Assembly: GCF_011386835.1 (NCBI RefSeq)
Contig: NC_088800.1
Span: 13,292,572 to 13,356,571 of the forward strand
DNA from: Chrysemys picta bellii
Taxonomy: Eukaryota > Chordata > Testudines > Emydidae
Reading direction: 5' to 3'
Length of the DNA stretch: 64,000 nt
Shown: positions 22,682-34,570 of the stretch, piece by piece
How the letters are laid out: every line of letters starts with the position of its first letter
Numbering within the stretch: the first letter of the stretch is position 1
Translations under genes and position numbers: made by a program
Notes under the pieces: generated by a model
Told to the model about the DNA's origin: nothing
Database searches by the model: none
Seen by the model: only the letters and a program-made list of their open reading frames with translations

Positions 22682-23985
22682 AAACTCAGATCTTGACTCC
22701 CATTGAGACCCCCGCTTCCTGCACAGTAAGCTGCGCTAGTTCCAACACATCCCAAACACAAGAGAAAATCATATTTTTAAAAGCACTGAAGAGTGGAGGC
22801 AAAACAGTGGTTGGTATCACTTCCAGTTCCTGGCTTCTCACATCTTGTTCTTACAAGACCTAAGAAAGAGACTGGAAAGTCTGTTTCCAGGGGGATGTGA
22901 ACCAAAGAGATTCCCCTTTGCAAGGCGGAGAAAGACAATGCCGCTCTTTGTCTTTCTTATATTTTCGTTTTGAAGGTGTCAACTAAGGTGGTTGTGAAAG
23001 GCATGGCCTTTGGAGCAAGTCCCAGCAAGGCCTTCCCTCGCGGGAGCATGGTAGAGCTGCTGCTTTCACTTCCTGCCTTCTACGAGTAGCACAGTTCCCC
23101 GCTTAAACATTTTGCCCTGGGTTATAACAGTTTTTTGACCCTCTTCTTCCTGGCCCAGCCCCCTGATGAGACATAAAGGAAAAATACAGCAGAACTCCCA
23201 CTCATCCCTCCCCTCACTAGACATTAACTGTTGGGGATAAGTTTTTAAGTCAGTAACCGGTCATGGTTACTGACCTTAGTGCAGCCTGGTGATATCTGCA
23301 AACCTAGCACACACAGGGCTGCTCAGAGCCAGTTATCATGGTGTGTCTGACTTAAGACAAGGTTGGCATAGCACCTGCTTTCCACTTTGCAGAGCTGCAA
23401 CTTACCATTCCCCTTTTGCATCATCATGCTTTAAATGGCCTTCCTGCATGTCTGACTTGAATACCTTTAAGGCCCCTAGGATTGGACTGTCAGTCACCCT
23501 ATACATCACTGAAAAGAGAATTTCCCCAGCCAGGCAATACATTCTCAGATGTGACCTCAAAGCTTCATGCCATGAGGGATTAATGATCTCTGTGCTTTTG
23601 CTCTGAGATCCCTTGAGCTCCCACTTCAGGATGGTTTGTGGGAGGGTGGTGTACAGAGCTTAACACCTATTTAGTCTTAAACCTGTCTATGGCACTCCTA
23701 GGTTATGGTGATGGGCACTGAATTAGGGATCCACCCCATAGCCCTTTGTCCTGCAAGGGGTCTCATTGACTCCTAAGGGAGTTTGGGTTGGGATGCTCTG
23801 CCCCACCCCCCAGTTAAACCAATAGAAGAGGACTTGGGTTCAGGGTGGAAATTGGAAGGTTCCCCTCTGAAGTCCTCCCTGATCAGTCTGCCAGGGGAAT
23901 GGGGTTTTCTGTTTGTGGAATGGTGTACAGGGCCATCCCCAAAGCCTTGCTGATCACCGGAGATGTGGATAAGGGCAGGGACTGC
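22682..23985. other. Unique-looking DNA
   Basis: No repeat or exon recognised. Confidence 0.4.
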
Positions 23986-23989
23986 CCAT

Positions 23990-24065
23990 AAACTCCTCTG
24001 TTTGTGCAATGCCTGGCACAATGGAGCCCTGCTCTCGCTTGATCCTTCTCCACTGCCGTAATAGA
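23990..24065 (+). repeat. L3/CR1-like or CORE-SINE 3' tail
   Basis: 'tgtttgtgcaatgcctggc' and 'acaatggagccctg', ending 'ccgtaatag', matches the tails at 4470 and 59640. Confidence 0.5.
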
Positions 24066-24870
24066 CATGACCCGTCATGAGGCCAAGCCTGACAAGGATG
24101 AAATGCTATAGCTCAGAGAAAGCACTGTGCCACCAGGCCCTCCCCCTCACAGCACCCGTTCCAATGGAATTGCTCTACCAGGGACTACCCGGGGCTGCAG
24201 TTGCCATGGGGAAACCCCCTTAAAAAGGAAACCCCTATCATGGAGTGGGCTCTGGAGTTACCTTTCTCAGGTAAGCTTTGCAAGGCTGGAGGGAGGATGA
24301 CGGGCGTTCACCCAGCCCCACCTAGTGCAGGCCATCACTCCCTGTCTCCACCCTCTGCACAGATCCCAGTGCCATGAAGACCCCACCATGAGCTCACAGA
24401 CAGTGGGGACGGTGCTACAGAGGAAGCTTCCATTCCCCACTTCCATGAAGGAGGGATGAGATCCAGATGCAGACAGCACCCTCGCTATGTGCACTGTGGG
24501 AGTGGGGAGGGCATGGCATGGCATGGCCTTGATTTGACCCTTATACGGTGCCATATTTACTGTATTATATGTTGACTCATAAAATATTTCCATTACTTGT
24601 GTCAAGTAATTTTCAGGAATATAAGTGGCCAGTAGTTCCTGGGGATCACAGGGCGGTGACATGCTATCGTTATAGGGCTGAAGCCTCTATCTTACCAAGG
24701 TGTGTGATCTCAGTGATTTATTCTTACTTACTCTGTAATCAGTGTGAGGGTATTTGTGTCTGTTCCCCTCTATTGGGCCCTTTTCAGGGAGAGAGAGAGA
24801 GGACACAGTGCTAGGATCTCCAGGTGCCAGAGGGGAGGGAATGTTGTATAGTGGACAGGGAAAGGAACAA
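24066..24870. other. Unique-looking DNA
   Basis: No repeat or exon recognised, apart from a short (GGCAT)n run near 24510. Confidence 0.4.
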
Positions 24871-24956
24871 AGGCCCAGATTCTCAAAGGTATTTAGGCAC
24901 CGAATTCCTATTGAAATCAATGGCGGTGCCTAAATAGCTTTGAGAATCTGGGCCTA
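24871..24956. repeat. Short palindromic MITE
   Basis: Arms 'ggcccagattctcaaaggta' and 'agctttgagaatctgggcc' are nearly perfect complements around a 'ttgaaatcaatgg' centre. The RNA or single strand would form a long hairpin. Confidence 0.75.
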
Positions 24957-25455
24957 AGAGCCAGGGCACTGTTTGCGTTGAAATCCTGTTCTCACGGTTT
25001 GGATTGGATTGTTTGCCCGATGGCCCCAGACAAACACTGAGGGCAGATTTATCCCCGCTCTGGAGCAGACGCAGTGCAGGGACAGAGGGGAGGTCACTTG
25101 TGCCTCCCATATTCAGGGGCTTGAGGGGCCTAGGGTGGCCCTAGTGCCTGCTAGGGCCCTAAATCACACCCCTGCTTCACTGCCCCCTATGAGACTTTGC
25201 AACGGTGTAAAACAGCTGCGGCACAAATCTGACCAGGCCACACTTCCTCTTGCCCCACAACTTCTCCCCTTCTTTCACCTGGCCCACACTCTGCCCCCAT
25301 CCCATCCCAGAATACCCCCTGCGTTGAGATTGTTCTCCAAGTGGGGGTTATGGCAGGGCTACATCCCCTTTGCACAGAGGGGCCTTAGGGCTATGATGAA
25401 TTGGGCCCAGGATGTTCATTATTAATTGTTTCAATCATAATCAATCAGAGGTGTG

Positions 25456-25527
<72 letters not shown>
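25456..25527 (+). repeat. (TATC)18 tetranucleotide microsatellite
   Basis: About 18 uninterrupted copies of TATC/ATCT over 72 bp. Perfect arrays this long are usually length-polymorphic. Confidence 0.98.
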
Positions 25528-26715
25528 ATCGTCATTCCCAGTCTTAACACTTTTCTTTGGGGATATCCATGCTCAGTACACTGAACAGTTATCACATTAC
25601 ATTTTTTTCCTCAAAGCTCTAATTTATCTCCATGGCTTATGATTAATTAGGAGGCACATCCCCCTCCCTATCTCGCTGTCCACACAGCACAGCAGCCAAG
25701 GGCAGGAAGATAATGAGCTCTCAGTAGTCTTGATTTACATGTTTACACATTAGCTCTTTGCAGGCACACTGGGTCCTTTATTATGCCACTGTTATTAAAC
25801 ACAAAAGGAGGTGTTAGAAGTAACAGAGCCATTAGTGATGCTGATACTGACAGGGCTGCCTCATCTCAGAGCTAAGAGATGTTCTGGTCACAGCCAGTAT
25901 TTGTGGGTAGGGAATAGGAGGAGTTTGGGGGAAAGGGTCCCACAGTTACATTAGCAGAGTTTGGGGAGTTTGTTTTCCCAAATGTCTCCAGTTTCGCTGT
26001 CCAGCGTTTTGTGATGGGAGAAGCAAATATTTCCTGCAGCTCTATCCCATGGTAGGCAGCCCTTACTGCTGAGATGCATTCTCCCTGGTGGTATATGCTG
26101 TTGAGGTTATACACAGTGTGAATGGGTTTCCAAAACTCCTGCTGACTTCAACTGAGTTGTGAGTGATCAGCACTTCTGAAAAAAATTCAGCACAGGTGAA
26201 AATGGAGGCTACTCCATTGAGTTCATGGAATGCCACAACGATGGCTTTTTGATCCAGTGACTTGTTACAACTAGGATGTTGTCATCTTTTCATTTTTTAA
26301 TCTTACTTTAAAATGATTTATTTAGCTTCCTGGGGTTTTGTTGTTTTCATTCAAATTCACATCATGTGCGGCTGGTAAAAATAAATAAATAAATACATTT
26401 TTTTAAAAAGGAGAAATTTCACAGTTTTAGTTGGAAATTTGACTCCTTTCTTAAAATTTGAAAATTCAACATTTCAAAATGGAATACAGTTTGATCTGCA
26501 GAAAAAAAAGGGGGAATATTTGTGATAACATTGTTGGAACGCTTCCTGGTTTTATTTTTCAAAATTTCAAAACACAAAAAGTTTCGACCAGCAATAATAT
26601 CATGTGTTTGATACATTGGCGATGGAGCCTGTTTCATATCATTGGTCGGAACAAAAATTGTGGGACATCTGTGATTCATACAAATTGTGGCACTCACTCA
26701 GACAAATTAGTACTA
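25528..26715. other. Unique-looking AT-rich DNA
   Basis: Contains AT-rich 'aaatttgaaaattcaacatt' type sequence at 26400-26600 similar in style to the MITE at 21877. No exon recognised. Confidence 0.35.
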
Positions 26716-26716
26716 T

Positions 26717-26850
26717 AAACAGTGTTAGCACTTTGCACATACCTAGCACCAGACCTCTGTGGATCCCTAATTGCTTTACAAATATTAATAATTTATGTGT
26801 TATGATGAACAAGCAAGGTTAGCCAGGGTTGTTATCCCTATTTTACAGGC
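26717..26850. repeat. SINE-like ancient repeat
   Basis: 'gctttacaaatattaataat' followed by 'ttatccctattttacagg' is the same core order as the split repeat at 21780-22228. Diverged. Confidence 0.4.
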
Positions 26851-27375
26851 TGTAATCTTGCGAGAACAGCTCAATAGGTTTTTGGCATCATCGACTTAGA
26901 ACCTGGACTGTAACCATGAGTCCACCTCAAACCCTAGCACTGAACCAGACTTGAAATGGGGGCTATTGGAGGGATCTATACGTCTAGGGCTGGACAGGGA
27001 TGTGGACAAATCAATGAGTCAGAAAGACAATTTTGAAAGAGTTCTGTGCTTCTCTCTCTCTCACCAACAGAAGTCAGTCCAATAAAAGATATTACCTCAC
27101 CCACCTTGCCTCTCTAATTTGGGGGATTTTTTTTCAGATGGACTAAAAGGGAGTGAGGGGAATATCCAAAAAAACAGAAGGAAGAGGTTGCCGTCGTTAA
27201 GGTGGGAGATGATTGAATCACATACTGAAATACTGGGCGTGATCCTAACCTCCACCTCCACCAGGTTTAGGTTGGAACTCAACTGACTCCCATAACATTA
27301 TTCCTGATTTGCAGAGGTGTAAACAAAACCAAAATCAGCTTTATCACATAATGTGTGCCATGCAGTTTATGTATC

Positions 27376-27585
27376 AGAGGGGTAGCTGTGTTAGTCTGAA
27401 TCTGTAAAAAGCAACAGAGGGTCCTGTGGCACCTTTGAGACTAACAGAAGTATTGGGAGCATAAGCTTTCGTGGGTAAGAACCTCACTTCTTCAGATGCA
27501 AGACTTGCAGGTTCTTACCCACGAAAGCTTATGCTCCCAATACTTCTGTTAGTCTCAAAGGTGCCACAGGACCCTCTGTTGCTTT
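27376..27585. mobile_element. Penelope-like element tail, head-to-head inverted copy 2
   Basis: The left arm (about 27376-27500) is the minus-strand terminus and starts with 'agaggggtagctgtgttag'. The right arm (about 27501-27585) is the plus-strand terminus and includes 'cacgaaagcttatgctccc'. A perfect 16-bp duplication ATGCAGTTTATGTATC (27360-27375 and 27586-27601) brackets the whole structure, so both arms arrived together. The two arms are almost identical, so a transcript would fold into a long hairpin. The left arm retains a complete hammerhead-like core. Confidence 0.78.
27457..27495 (-). ncRNA. Hammerhead-ribozyme-like core
   Basis: Read on the minus strand, CUGAAGA (27495-27489) fits the invariant CUGANGA box. 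It is followed by a stem-loop (GUGAGG...CCCAC, one mismatch), then GAAA (27470-27467), a two-base-pair stem GC-UUAU-GC, and UC at the expected cleavage site. This box order is the hammerhead consensus, and Penelope-like elements are known to carry such ribozymes. Stem I pairing is weak, so activity is doubtful. Confidence 0.5.
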
Positions 27586-27601
27586 ATGCAGTTTATGTAT
27601 C

Positions 27602-29000
27602 CGGTCTGGGCCAAATTCTGTCCTTTGATGCATGCCTGTGACTCCTTTGAAGTTGGTAGGAGCCCCACACTCACTGTTGAAGGCAGAATTAGGCTGTGTG
27701 CTGCACAAGAAAAATATAAGCTTTTTACAGTCTGGCCTCTGCAACATTTATTGCCAGAAAAAAATCAGGTTGAGAGTGAGCATTCCCTTAGGAACACAAG
27801 ATATACTGTCTGTGCCCTCTAGGTGTCACTGCTGACCTACATTTGGGGGAGCCAGAATCTAACTGTTCCTATGGCAACGAGTTTATTGATGAAGGCAGAG
27901 GCTTTATTTTTATTTTCTCCCTTCTTTCATGAGTCAGTGAGGGTCTGCTCCCTGCAACCAGATCCGTTGAGATACAGCTGTCAAAGAGAGAGAGTGAGCG
28001 AATCACCCAGACACGATCACACTGTGTGCTAGGAAATAAGAAACTTCAAACACCAGAAATTGCAGCTTCTCACACAGTGACAAGCACCACGATTACATGA
28101 TAAGTGATACTCCGACTGCTAAGTAGTCAGAGTACTCTAACTAGTGTGTTTCCAGGAGGCAATGGGATGCAAATCCCGCTGATGTTCTCCATGGAAATCA
28201 GGTGCTGTATGGAGTGAAAAGGAGAAGGAGGAGGGCACCATGATTATTTTGATATCTGGTGCGATAATCAAAGATATTCTGAGCCTAATTCTCCCAGAGA
28301 CAAGGGTGGACTGGAGATCAGGATTGAATCAATCCGAATGGAGAACAGGCTCTTAAAGCAAACAGAGATAGAAGCCTAGATTCTGATCTCATAATTGCTA
28401 TAAACTGGGAAATATTAGGAGATCATTAGGGACATTCAAGGGATGCTGAATTATACACACAACCTCCTTCACCCATTCTCAGATGTATTTGCTGCACTGT
28501 TGATCAGACAGTAACTATCTCAGATTCCTCAGGCCTGTTTCTTTTTATTAGCTACACTGTACTTTATGCTTAATTAAAAGCCGAGGCGTCTATTCCCCTC
28601 ACAATGCATGCACATAACTCCCTTGTTCCAAGCTCATCAGAGATTGGAGGAGCCCTATTGCTGTCTCAATGCTGACTTTTATTTCTTTTTAATTGCCAGG
28701 AGGAAATTTTGCCAGCACTGCACTTGGGGTTAAATTAATTAGAAGCTGCTGGAGAGGTAGTGTGCTCAGTCCTAAAGTAAGGAGTGCTGGGGAGAGGGAG
28801 GCCCTCCTGGCAGTACAGACTAAGGGACTGTTCTCACGAGTAAGGGTGTGCCGGATCAGGCCCATAGGTAGATATCTATAGGCATTTTTCTTTTCAACTT
28901 TAACTAAGGCATTTGCCACCAAGAGGCTGCTGTAATATTAATAAATTATACACATCCACACCATATATACAGAGGTGATACTCACATGATATCTTGTGGA
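27602..29000. other. Unique-looking DNA, partly CNE-like
   Basis: 28080-28730 is AT-balanced with an octamer ATGCAAAT near 28170 and TTAATTA words. No named repeat or exon recognised. Confidence 0.35.
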
Positions 29001-29008
29001 GCCATGTG

Positions 29009-30003
29009 TAGGGTTACCATATGTCCTCTTTTTCCCGGACATGTCCGGCTTTTCGGCAGTCAAACCCCCGTCCGGGGGGAATTGACAAAAAGCCGAACAT
29101 GTCCGGGAAAATGGCGGCTCTGTTTAAGAGCCCGGCTGCCTGAACACTACCGGCTTCGGGCAGCCCCGTGCCTGGAGACCCTGCGCCGCCGGAGCCCGGG
29201 AGGGGAAGTGCCCGGCTGGGGGCGCAGGGTCTCCAGGCACGGGGCTGCCCGAAGCCGGTAGCTCTCGGGCAGCCCGGCTCTTAAATAGAGCCGCGAGGGC
29301 TGGAGCCGCCGGGGCTGTGTGTAACTGACCCAGTGTCAGTTACACAGCCCCAGCCGCTGGAGGCTCTGTTTAAGAACCGGGCTGCCCGAGAGCTACCGGC
29401 TTCGGGCAGCCCCCTTGCCTCCGGACCCTGCGCCCCCAGCCGGGCACTTCCCCTCCCGGGCTCCGGCGGCGCAGGGTCCGGAGGCACGGGGGCTGCCCGA
29501 AGCCGGTAGCGCTGGGGCAGCCCGGCTCTTAGAGCCTAAGAGGAGCAGAGCTTCCAGCTGCGGGGGCTCTGCTCCTCTTTGGCTCTGTGTAACTTATACA
29601 GTCTAAGTTACGCAGAGCCGCCGGAGCCCCGGAGGGGAAGTGCCCGGCTGGGGGCACAGGGTCCGGAGGCATAGGGGCTGCCCAAAGCCCGAGCGCTACC
29701 GGCTTCACGGTTTGCTGGGCAGCCTCCAGACCCTGCGCCCCCAGCTGGGCACTTCCCCTCCCGGGCACCAGCTGCGCTGGGGAAGCGCCAGCTGGGGGCG
29801 CAGGGTCTGGAGGCTGCCCGGGAAACCGTGATGCTGGTAGCACTGGGGCAGCCCTTTCCCCCTGGCTGGGAGTGGGAGGGAGGAGGGGGCGGAGTTAGGG
29901 TGGGGGAAGGGGCGGAGTTGGGCGGGGCTAGGGGTGGGGAAATGGGCGGGGCCATGGCCCGTGGAGGGTCCTCTTTTTTTATTTATGAGATATGGTAACC
30001 CTA
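29009..30003. mobile_element. GC-rich non-autonomous hAT element built of hairpins, 995 bp
   Basis: The ends TAGGGTTACCATAT and its complement ATATGGTAACCCTA are flanked by a perfect 8-bp duplication GCCATGTG (29001-29008, 30004-30011). The interior is extremely CpG-rich and contains serial palindromes: 'cccggacatgtccggctttt' pairing with its complement near 29080, a large one over 29113-29290, another at 29305-29350 ('gtgtaactga' with 'tcagttacac'), and more at 29361-29540 and 29640-29850. Long open frames here on both strands are composition artefacts. No transposase is encoded. Confidence 0.92.
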
Positions 30004-30011
30004 GCCATGTG

Positions 30012-30764
30012 ATAAACTGCAGAGAAACGTGATAACATTTCATTAATCATCTACCTTTGACAAATGTCACCTGCACTCTGCCCACTAATCTACCTCCTCC
30101 AGATTTATTGTAACATTCCACCCACCTGCGCAGCTTGGACAGGCCCCAGTTCTTTTATCAATCAACCTGCCAGGAAGATGTTTCCTCCTCCTCCCCTCCA
30201 AATGGGGAATGCACTCCACCTCCAGATAGCTTTGCCCGAGCCCCAGGAGGGGTGAGATTTAGCCCTGCACCAGTACCAGACTGTACATAAACAGGTCATG
30301 ACTTTAAAGTCTGTTGTCTCCCATCCCTGCTGGGCTTGAAACTGGAGCTCCCCCCCCCTTGCCACCCACTCTCCCTACATTATTATGTATAGGAAAGCTA
30401 TTTTAGGTCATTTTTAGATGTTTTCAAACTGTGCTGTATTTTCCCCCTCTCTCTGAGTCCAGCAGAGTGGAACTCCTGGTAACTAAGGCACCTGGTTTTG
30501 CAGGCAGGGGGATAAAAAATAATCCCAATACAATTTAAAAAAAAAAACACAACCTCTCTCTAAAGTAGCTTTTCTGGAACAGGTCTGGCATCTACAGATT
30601 CCATGACAGGCTGGGTTGAGATACAGGCTTTGATGGCTCATTTGGGATGAGCTGCATAACCCACTAGTACCTTTGTCACTCGAGCAATGATGAAATCATC
30701 CAAAATTCATCCTGATGAAATCTGCCTACCATACCATTATGCACAGTATTCATATATGGAGATT
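30012..30764. other. Unique-looking DNA
   Basis: No repeat or exon recognised. Confidence 0.4.
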
Positions 30765-30848
30765 TTCAAAGGAGATTAGGGGTTTAGACCATTACTTTGA
30801 ATAGATAATATGTGTCTAAATCCCGTAGCCTGTTTTGAAAATCTCAAC
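30765..30848. repeat. Short palindromic repeat
   Basis: 'gattttcaaaggagattagg' is mirrored by 'gtagcctgttttgaaaatctc'. It belongs to the same class as 24871-24956. Confidence 0.5.
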
Positions 30849-31081
30849 ATGTGAGTGTGTACCTAACTGAGATCAGGGCCCCATTATGCTAGGCCATATA
30901 CATATACATAGAGACAGTCCTGCTCTGAAGAGTTCACCATCTAAGTAGATATAACAGACAAAGGGTGGGAGAAAGGGATATTATTGTACATATTTTATAG
31001 CTGGTACAGTATATGTCTGATTTCAATGGGGCTACACAAGGGTTTTCAGGAATACGCTCCATTTATCTGATGGCTTGGGGG

Positions 31082-31725
31082 CAGGGCCGGCTCTGGCTTT
31101 TTTGCCACCCTAGGCAAAAAAGCCCCCTCCCCCGCCCCCCCGCAGTGCGGCAGGGGAGGGCGCCGAGCCCGGCCGCGGGCCCGCAATCCCCGACCGGCCG
31201 GAGCGCTGGGGGGAGGGCGGCGAGCCTGGCCGGGGCTCTCCGCTCTCCCCGGCGGCCAGAGCGCCGGGGGGAGGGTGGAGAGCCCCCGGCGGCCAGAGCG
31301 ATGGGAGGAGGGTGGAGAGCCCCCGGCGGCCAGAGCGCCGGGGGGAGGGCGGCGAGCCCGGCCGGGGCCCCACTCTCCCCGACCGGCCGGAGCGCCGGGG
31401 GGCGGGCAGCGAGCCTGGCCGGGGCTCTCCACTCTCCCCGGCGGCCAGAGCGCCGGGGGAAGGGCGGAGAGCCCCCGGCGGCCAGAGCGCCGGGGGGAGG
31501 GCCGTGAGCCCGGCCGGGGCCCCACTCTCCCCGACCGGCTGGAGCGCCGGGGGAGGGCAGCGAGCCTGCTGCGGCTTCACTCTCCCCGGCGGCCGGAGCG
31601 CTGCGGGGAGGGCAGCGAGCCCAGTCGTGGCCCCGCTCTCGGGCCGGAGCGCCCCGCTGCGCCACCCCCCTCCAGGCGCTGCCCCAAGCATATGCTTGGT
31701 GGGCTGGTGCCTGGAGCCGGCCCTG
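31082..31725. mobile_element. Non-autonomous hAT element with internal minisatellite
   Basis: The ends CAGGGCCGGCTC and GAGCCGGCCCTG are exact complements, flanked by CTTGGGGG/CTTGGGGC (7 of 8 matching) at 31074-31081 and 31726-31733. A perfect 12-bp hairpin GGCTTTTTTGCC with its complement lies just inside the left end. The body is a GC-rich minisatellite. The terminus resembles that of the autonomous-derived hAT at 11659 (CAGGGCTGGCC), so related transposases may have moved both. Confidence 0.9.
31145..31665. repeat. GC-rich minisatellite, about 9 units in two sizes
   Basis: Units start with GAGCGC(C/T)GGGGGGAGGG. Short units of about 37 bp and long units of about 57 bp alternate in the order long, short, short, long, long, short, long, long. 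The array creates overlapping frames on both strands that are not genes. Confidence 0.88.
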
Positions 31726-31733
31726 CTTGGGGC

Positions 31734-33320
31734 GGGGGGGGGGGGGGGAGAAAATCTCAGAAGAACAGCTGACCTCCTAAGATTTCCACCATGTTGGCCA
31801 AAGTCTTGCCAGAACAGGTTGAATGCAGTGAAATTCCAAACCCCAGGGATGTCCTGGGCTCAGCCCAAAACTCAAAGCCCAAATCCTTACCTAAACTTAA
31901 TCCAAACCTATCATTCAGATGAGCCTTGTCCTGATTAGATACCAACAGAGGGAGATATCTGACTGACTGATATAGTTAACATCATGATTATCAGGAGATA
32001 AACACATCTTATAGTCAGACTGTCTATCTACCTTTTATCTCTCCCTGTACAATCTGGACACTGCTCAGCCATGTCACCTGCTTATCAATCAAGGAAGAGA
32101 AGATTCGTGGACTGATAAACTCGGCAAGTGCCTCCTGAGTTCTAACTGGCAGAGGTGATCCACAATCATTGTATTAATAACTCCACAAGGTGTCCACTGA
32201 TGTTATCACATCATGTCTGCTCCCTTCATTAATCTCCCCGCACCCGCCACCACTGAAATTTTCCACTGTGACAAGCCTAGCGTCGAGATTTTCATTGACA
32301 TGAAAAAATGCCTGCCTTGTTAATAGTGTAAACGGACTAGGCGCTTTGCCTTCAGACTTAATTCAAGAGCGCTGTAGGCATGAGTGGGTTACAAAAGCTC
32401 TTTCTCAAGATAAAAGACAGCTCCCTGCCAGAAGCAACTCAAACATCTTTATGACATCCCAGCACAAAAAAACAATTGAAAAGGATCGTCATAAAGGGAA
32501 CCGTGTCAGTTGTGAACTTTACTGAATTGAGCCTAATGCAAAATTCATGCTGAGGTGTCACCAACGAAAGGCAGTTTATTAATTCAACTTATCTGGAGCT
32601 GGGAGGCAGTAGTCATGGTACATTACCAGCATATGAATATTCCTCGGGCTCATTTGGGTTTCCACGCATGCTCCCTCTGCTAGGTTATACAAAGGGGTTC
32701 AGAGGGGTCTTTTGACCAGTAGAGCAGCATTCTCTCCTTTTCTCCTCCATGCACCTCTTCATATTTGTCACATGCCAAGTGCAGAAGGCCTAAGTAAAGC
32801 ATGATATCTCTGCTGTCTGACTGATCAGAAGACAACACCAAGATAACTGTGTGTCATCCTTTTTTATTCCAGTCAGGCATTAGGAAGCATTTTACTCCTC
32901 CATTATATTTTGTACATTCTCAGGCCAACTTTCCTTATTGTGGAAGGACACAGGGAATTTAAAAGTCTCCCTTTTTTATGAAATCTCACCTTTACCTAGT
33001 GACTTTGTCCCTTGAGAGTTCCCAAACTGCTGTCCAGACTGTAAGAATAGAGGAATCATTGAAATGAACCCCTGTGCCTACAGAAACCACCAATGCACCT
33101 ACAGAAAGCCCATCCGGTTCTTCATAGGGAGAGCTGTGAGTGCAGCAAGTTTTCCCCAGAGACAATCGCACATCTCCTGAAGAAGCTGCCTGTGTGGGAA
33201 TGAGGCCTTTCTAAAGAAGAAGAAATTGGAATGACTTGAATTAAAAGTGGCGCAGGAACATAATCTGTCCCCATTGTCTCTCTGCACAGCAGGACAGAAA
33301 TTGGATGAGACTATAATAAT
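31734..33320. other. Unique-looking DNA with a CNE-like core at 32260-32700
   Basis: A poly-G run follows the MITE. The 32260-32700 block has homeodomain-type TTAATTCAA words, ATGCAAAAT and balanced composition with no repeat signature. No exon recognised. Confidence 0.35.
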
Positions 33321-33324
33321 ATAT

Positions 33325-33510
33325 GGAGATATACCTATCTCATAGAGTTGGAAGGGACCCTGAAAGGTCATTGAGTCCAGACCGCTGCCTTCACTAGCAG
33401 GACCAAGTACTGATTTTGCCCCAGATTCCTAAGTAGTCCCCTCAAAGACTGAACTCATAACATTGGGTTTAGCAGCCCAATGATCAAACCACTGAGCTAT
33501 CCTTCTGCCT
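33325..33510 (-). repeat. Cry-type tRNA-derived SINE
   Basis: On the minus strand the A box 'tagctcagtggtttgatc' and B box 'gagttcagtctt' precede a CR1-like tail ending 'gggtcccttccaactctatg'. It is more diverged than the copy at 9043. Confidence 0.85.
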
Positions 33511-33584
33511 CACTTATAGATATGTAAGCAGATCATAGCAACCCTGACAATCTACATCCATGACCTAAGGACATGTCAAATTCA

Positions 33585-33660
33585 ATGGGTTGGATCCTGC
33601 CCCTTTGAAGTCAATGAAAGTTTTGCTATTGACTTCAATGGGGCCAGGATTTCACCCAAT
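33585..33660. repeat. Short palindromic repeat
   Basis: 'ggatcctgcccctttgaagt' and 'cttcaatggggccaggattt' are complementary around 'gttttgctattg'. Confidence 0.6.
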
Positions 33661-34377
33661 GTCTATGGAAGGCGGGAAGGACCTGTCGGTCAATATTATG
33701 TAGTAGATCACAGGTCAAATTGAGCCCTGATGTAAGCAGGCTCCACTCTATTGAAGATGATGGATTTTTGCCTAGCTTAAGGTAAGGTTGAATTTGTTCA
33801 TAAGTGAATGAAAATGGGAGAGGAGACAAAGAGCCTACAGAAAGATGACAGGGGAGGTGCTCAAGATGGTTGTGTGATTGGGAAGTTGGATACAGCAAGA
33901 TGGCAGCTGTAACATTCAGATATAGAGAGTGAATCAACTTACTAAGGCCTGAAGAGTCTTTTGAAAAGGAAGCAATATTTCAGTTCTTCGAGACCAAAGC
34001 GGAGAGGATCCTCCCAGAAAACCTGAGTCCTATGGAGATAACATCCTGGTGCAGATCTTTTTAGTAGAAGACTTGAACACACATTTTAAAAACCTTTTAA
34101 TGTTGAAATTTTTTGTTATATTGATGTATGTTACCCAGAGTGGCTTTTATCAGATGTGCATTTGGCTTGGAACTGAAGGGTAATTGCAGCTAAACAATCT
34201 ATAAAAAGAGACACACAAATGCTGTAGTGATTTAGTTGGCCAAAAAATGTCTTCACTTACATCCATGTAAACCCATTGGCTTTAATGAAGTTGCATGAAT
34301 ATCATTGATGGCAAAATTTGGTCTGGAGTATTAAGGAGAATAGAAGGGAATGTATCGCGTGATTATGGAAAGGGTCT

Positions 34378-34570
34378 GGGAGTCAAGATTGGTGGGTATC
34401 CACTTTGCCACTGACTCATTGCATAACTTTGGCTACATCACTTAATCTCTGTGAGTCTCAGTTTACCTATTGGTGCTTACTCATACTTACTGGCTCACAG
34501 GGGTATCATAAGAATTAATTAATGCTTGCAAAGGTTCTTGGGCATGGTATATATGTAAAGCATTGATAAT
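34378..34570 (+). repeat. MIR-type SINE
   Basis: 'tgccactgactcattgcata', 'ctttggctacatcacttaat', 'tgagtctcagtttacctat' and a tail of 'taaagcattgataata' follow MIR order. Confidence 0.75.

Noticed and set aside
25456..25527. Regular repeats that might suggest a CRISPR array
   Set aside because: It is a tetranucleotide microsatellite without spacers, in a vertebrate genome.
29281..30043. Open frames up to 115 codons in CpG-rich DNA
   Set aside because: They sit in the hairpin-rich hAT MITE. There is no domain, and the palindromes force mirrored frames on both strands.
31013..31938. Several open frames of 160-208 codons on both strands
   Set aside because: They lie in the GC-rich minisatellite of a MITE. 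All frames are proline/arginine/glycine repeats caused by composition and overlap on both strands.
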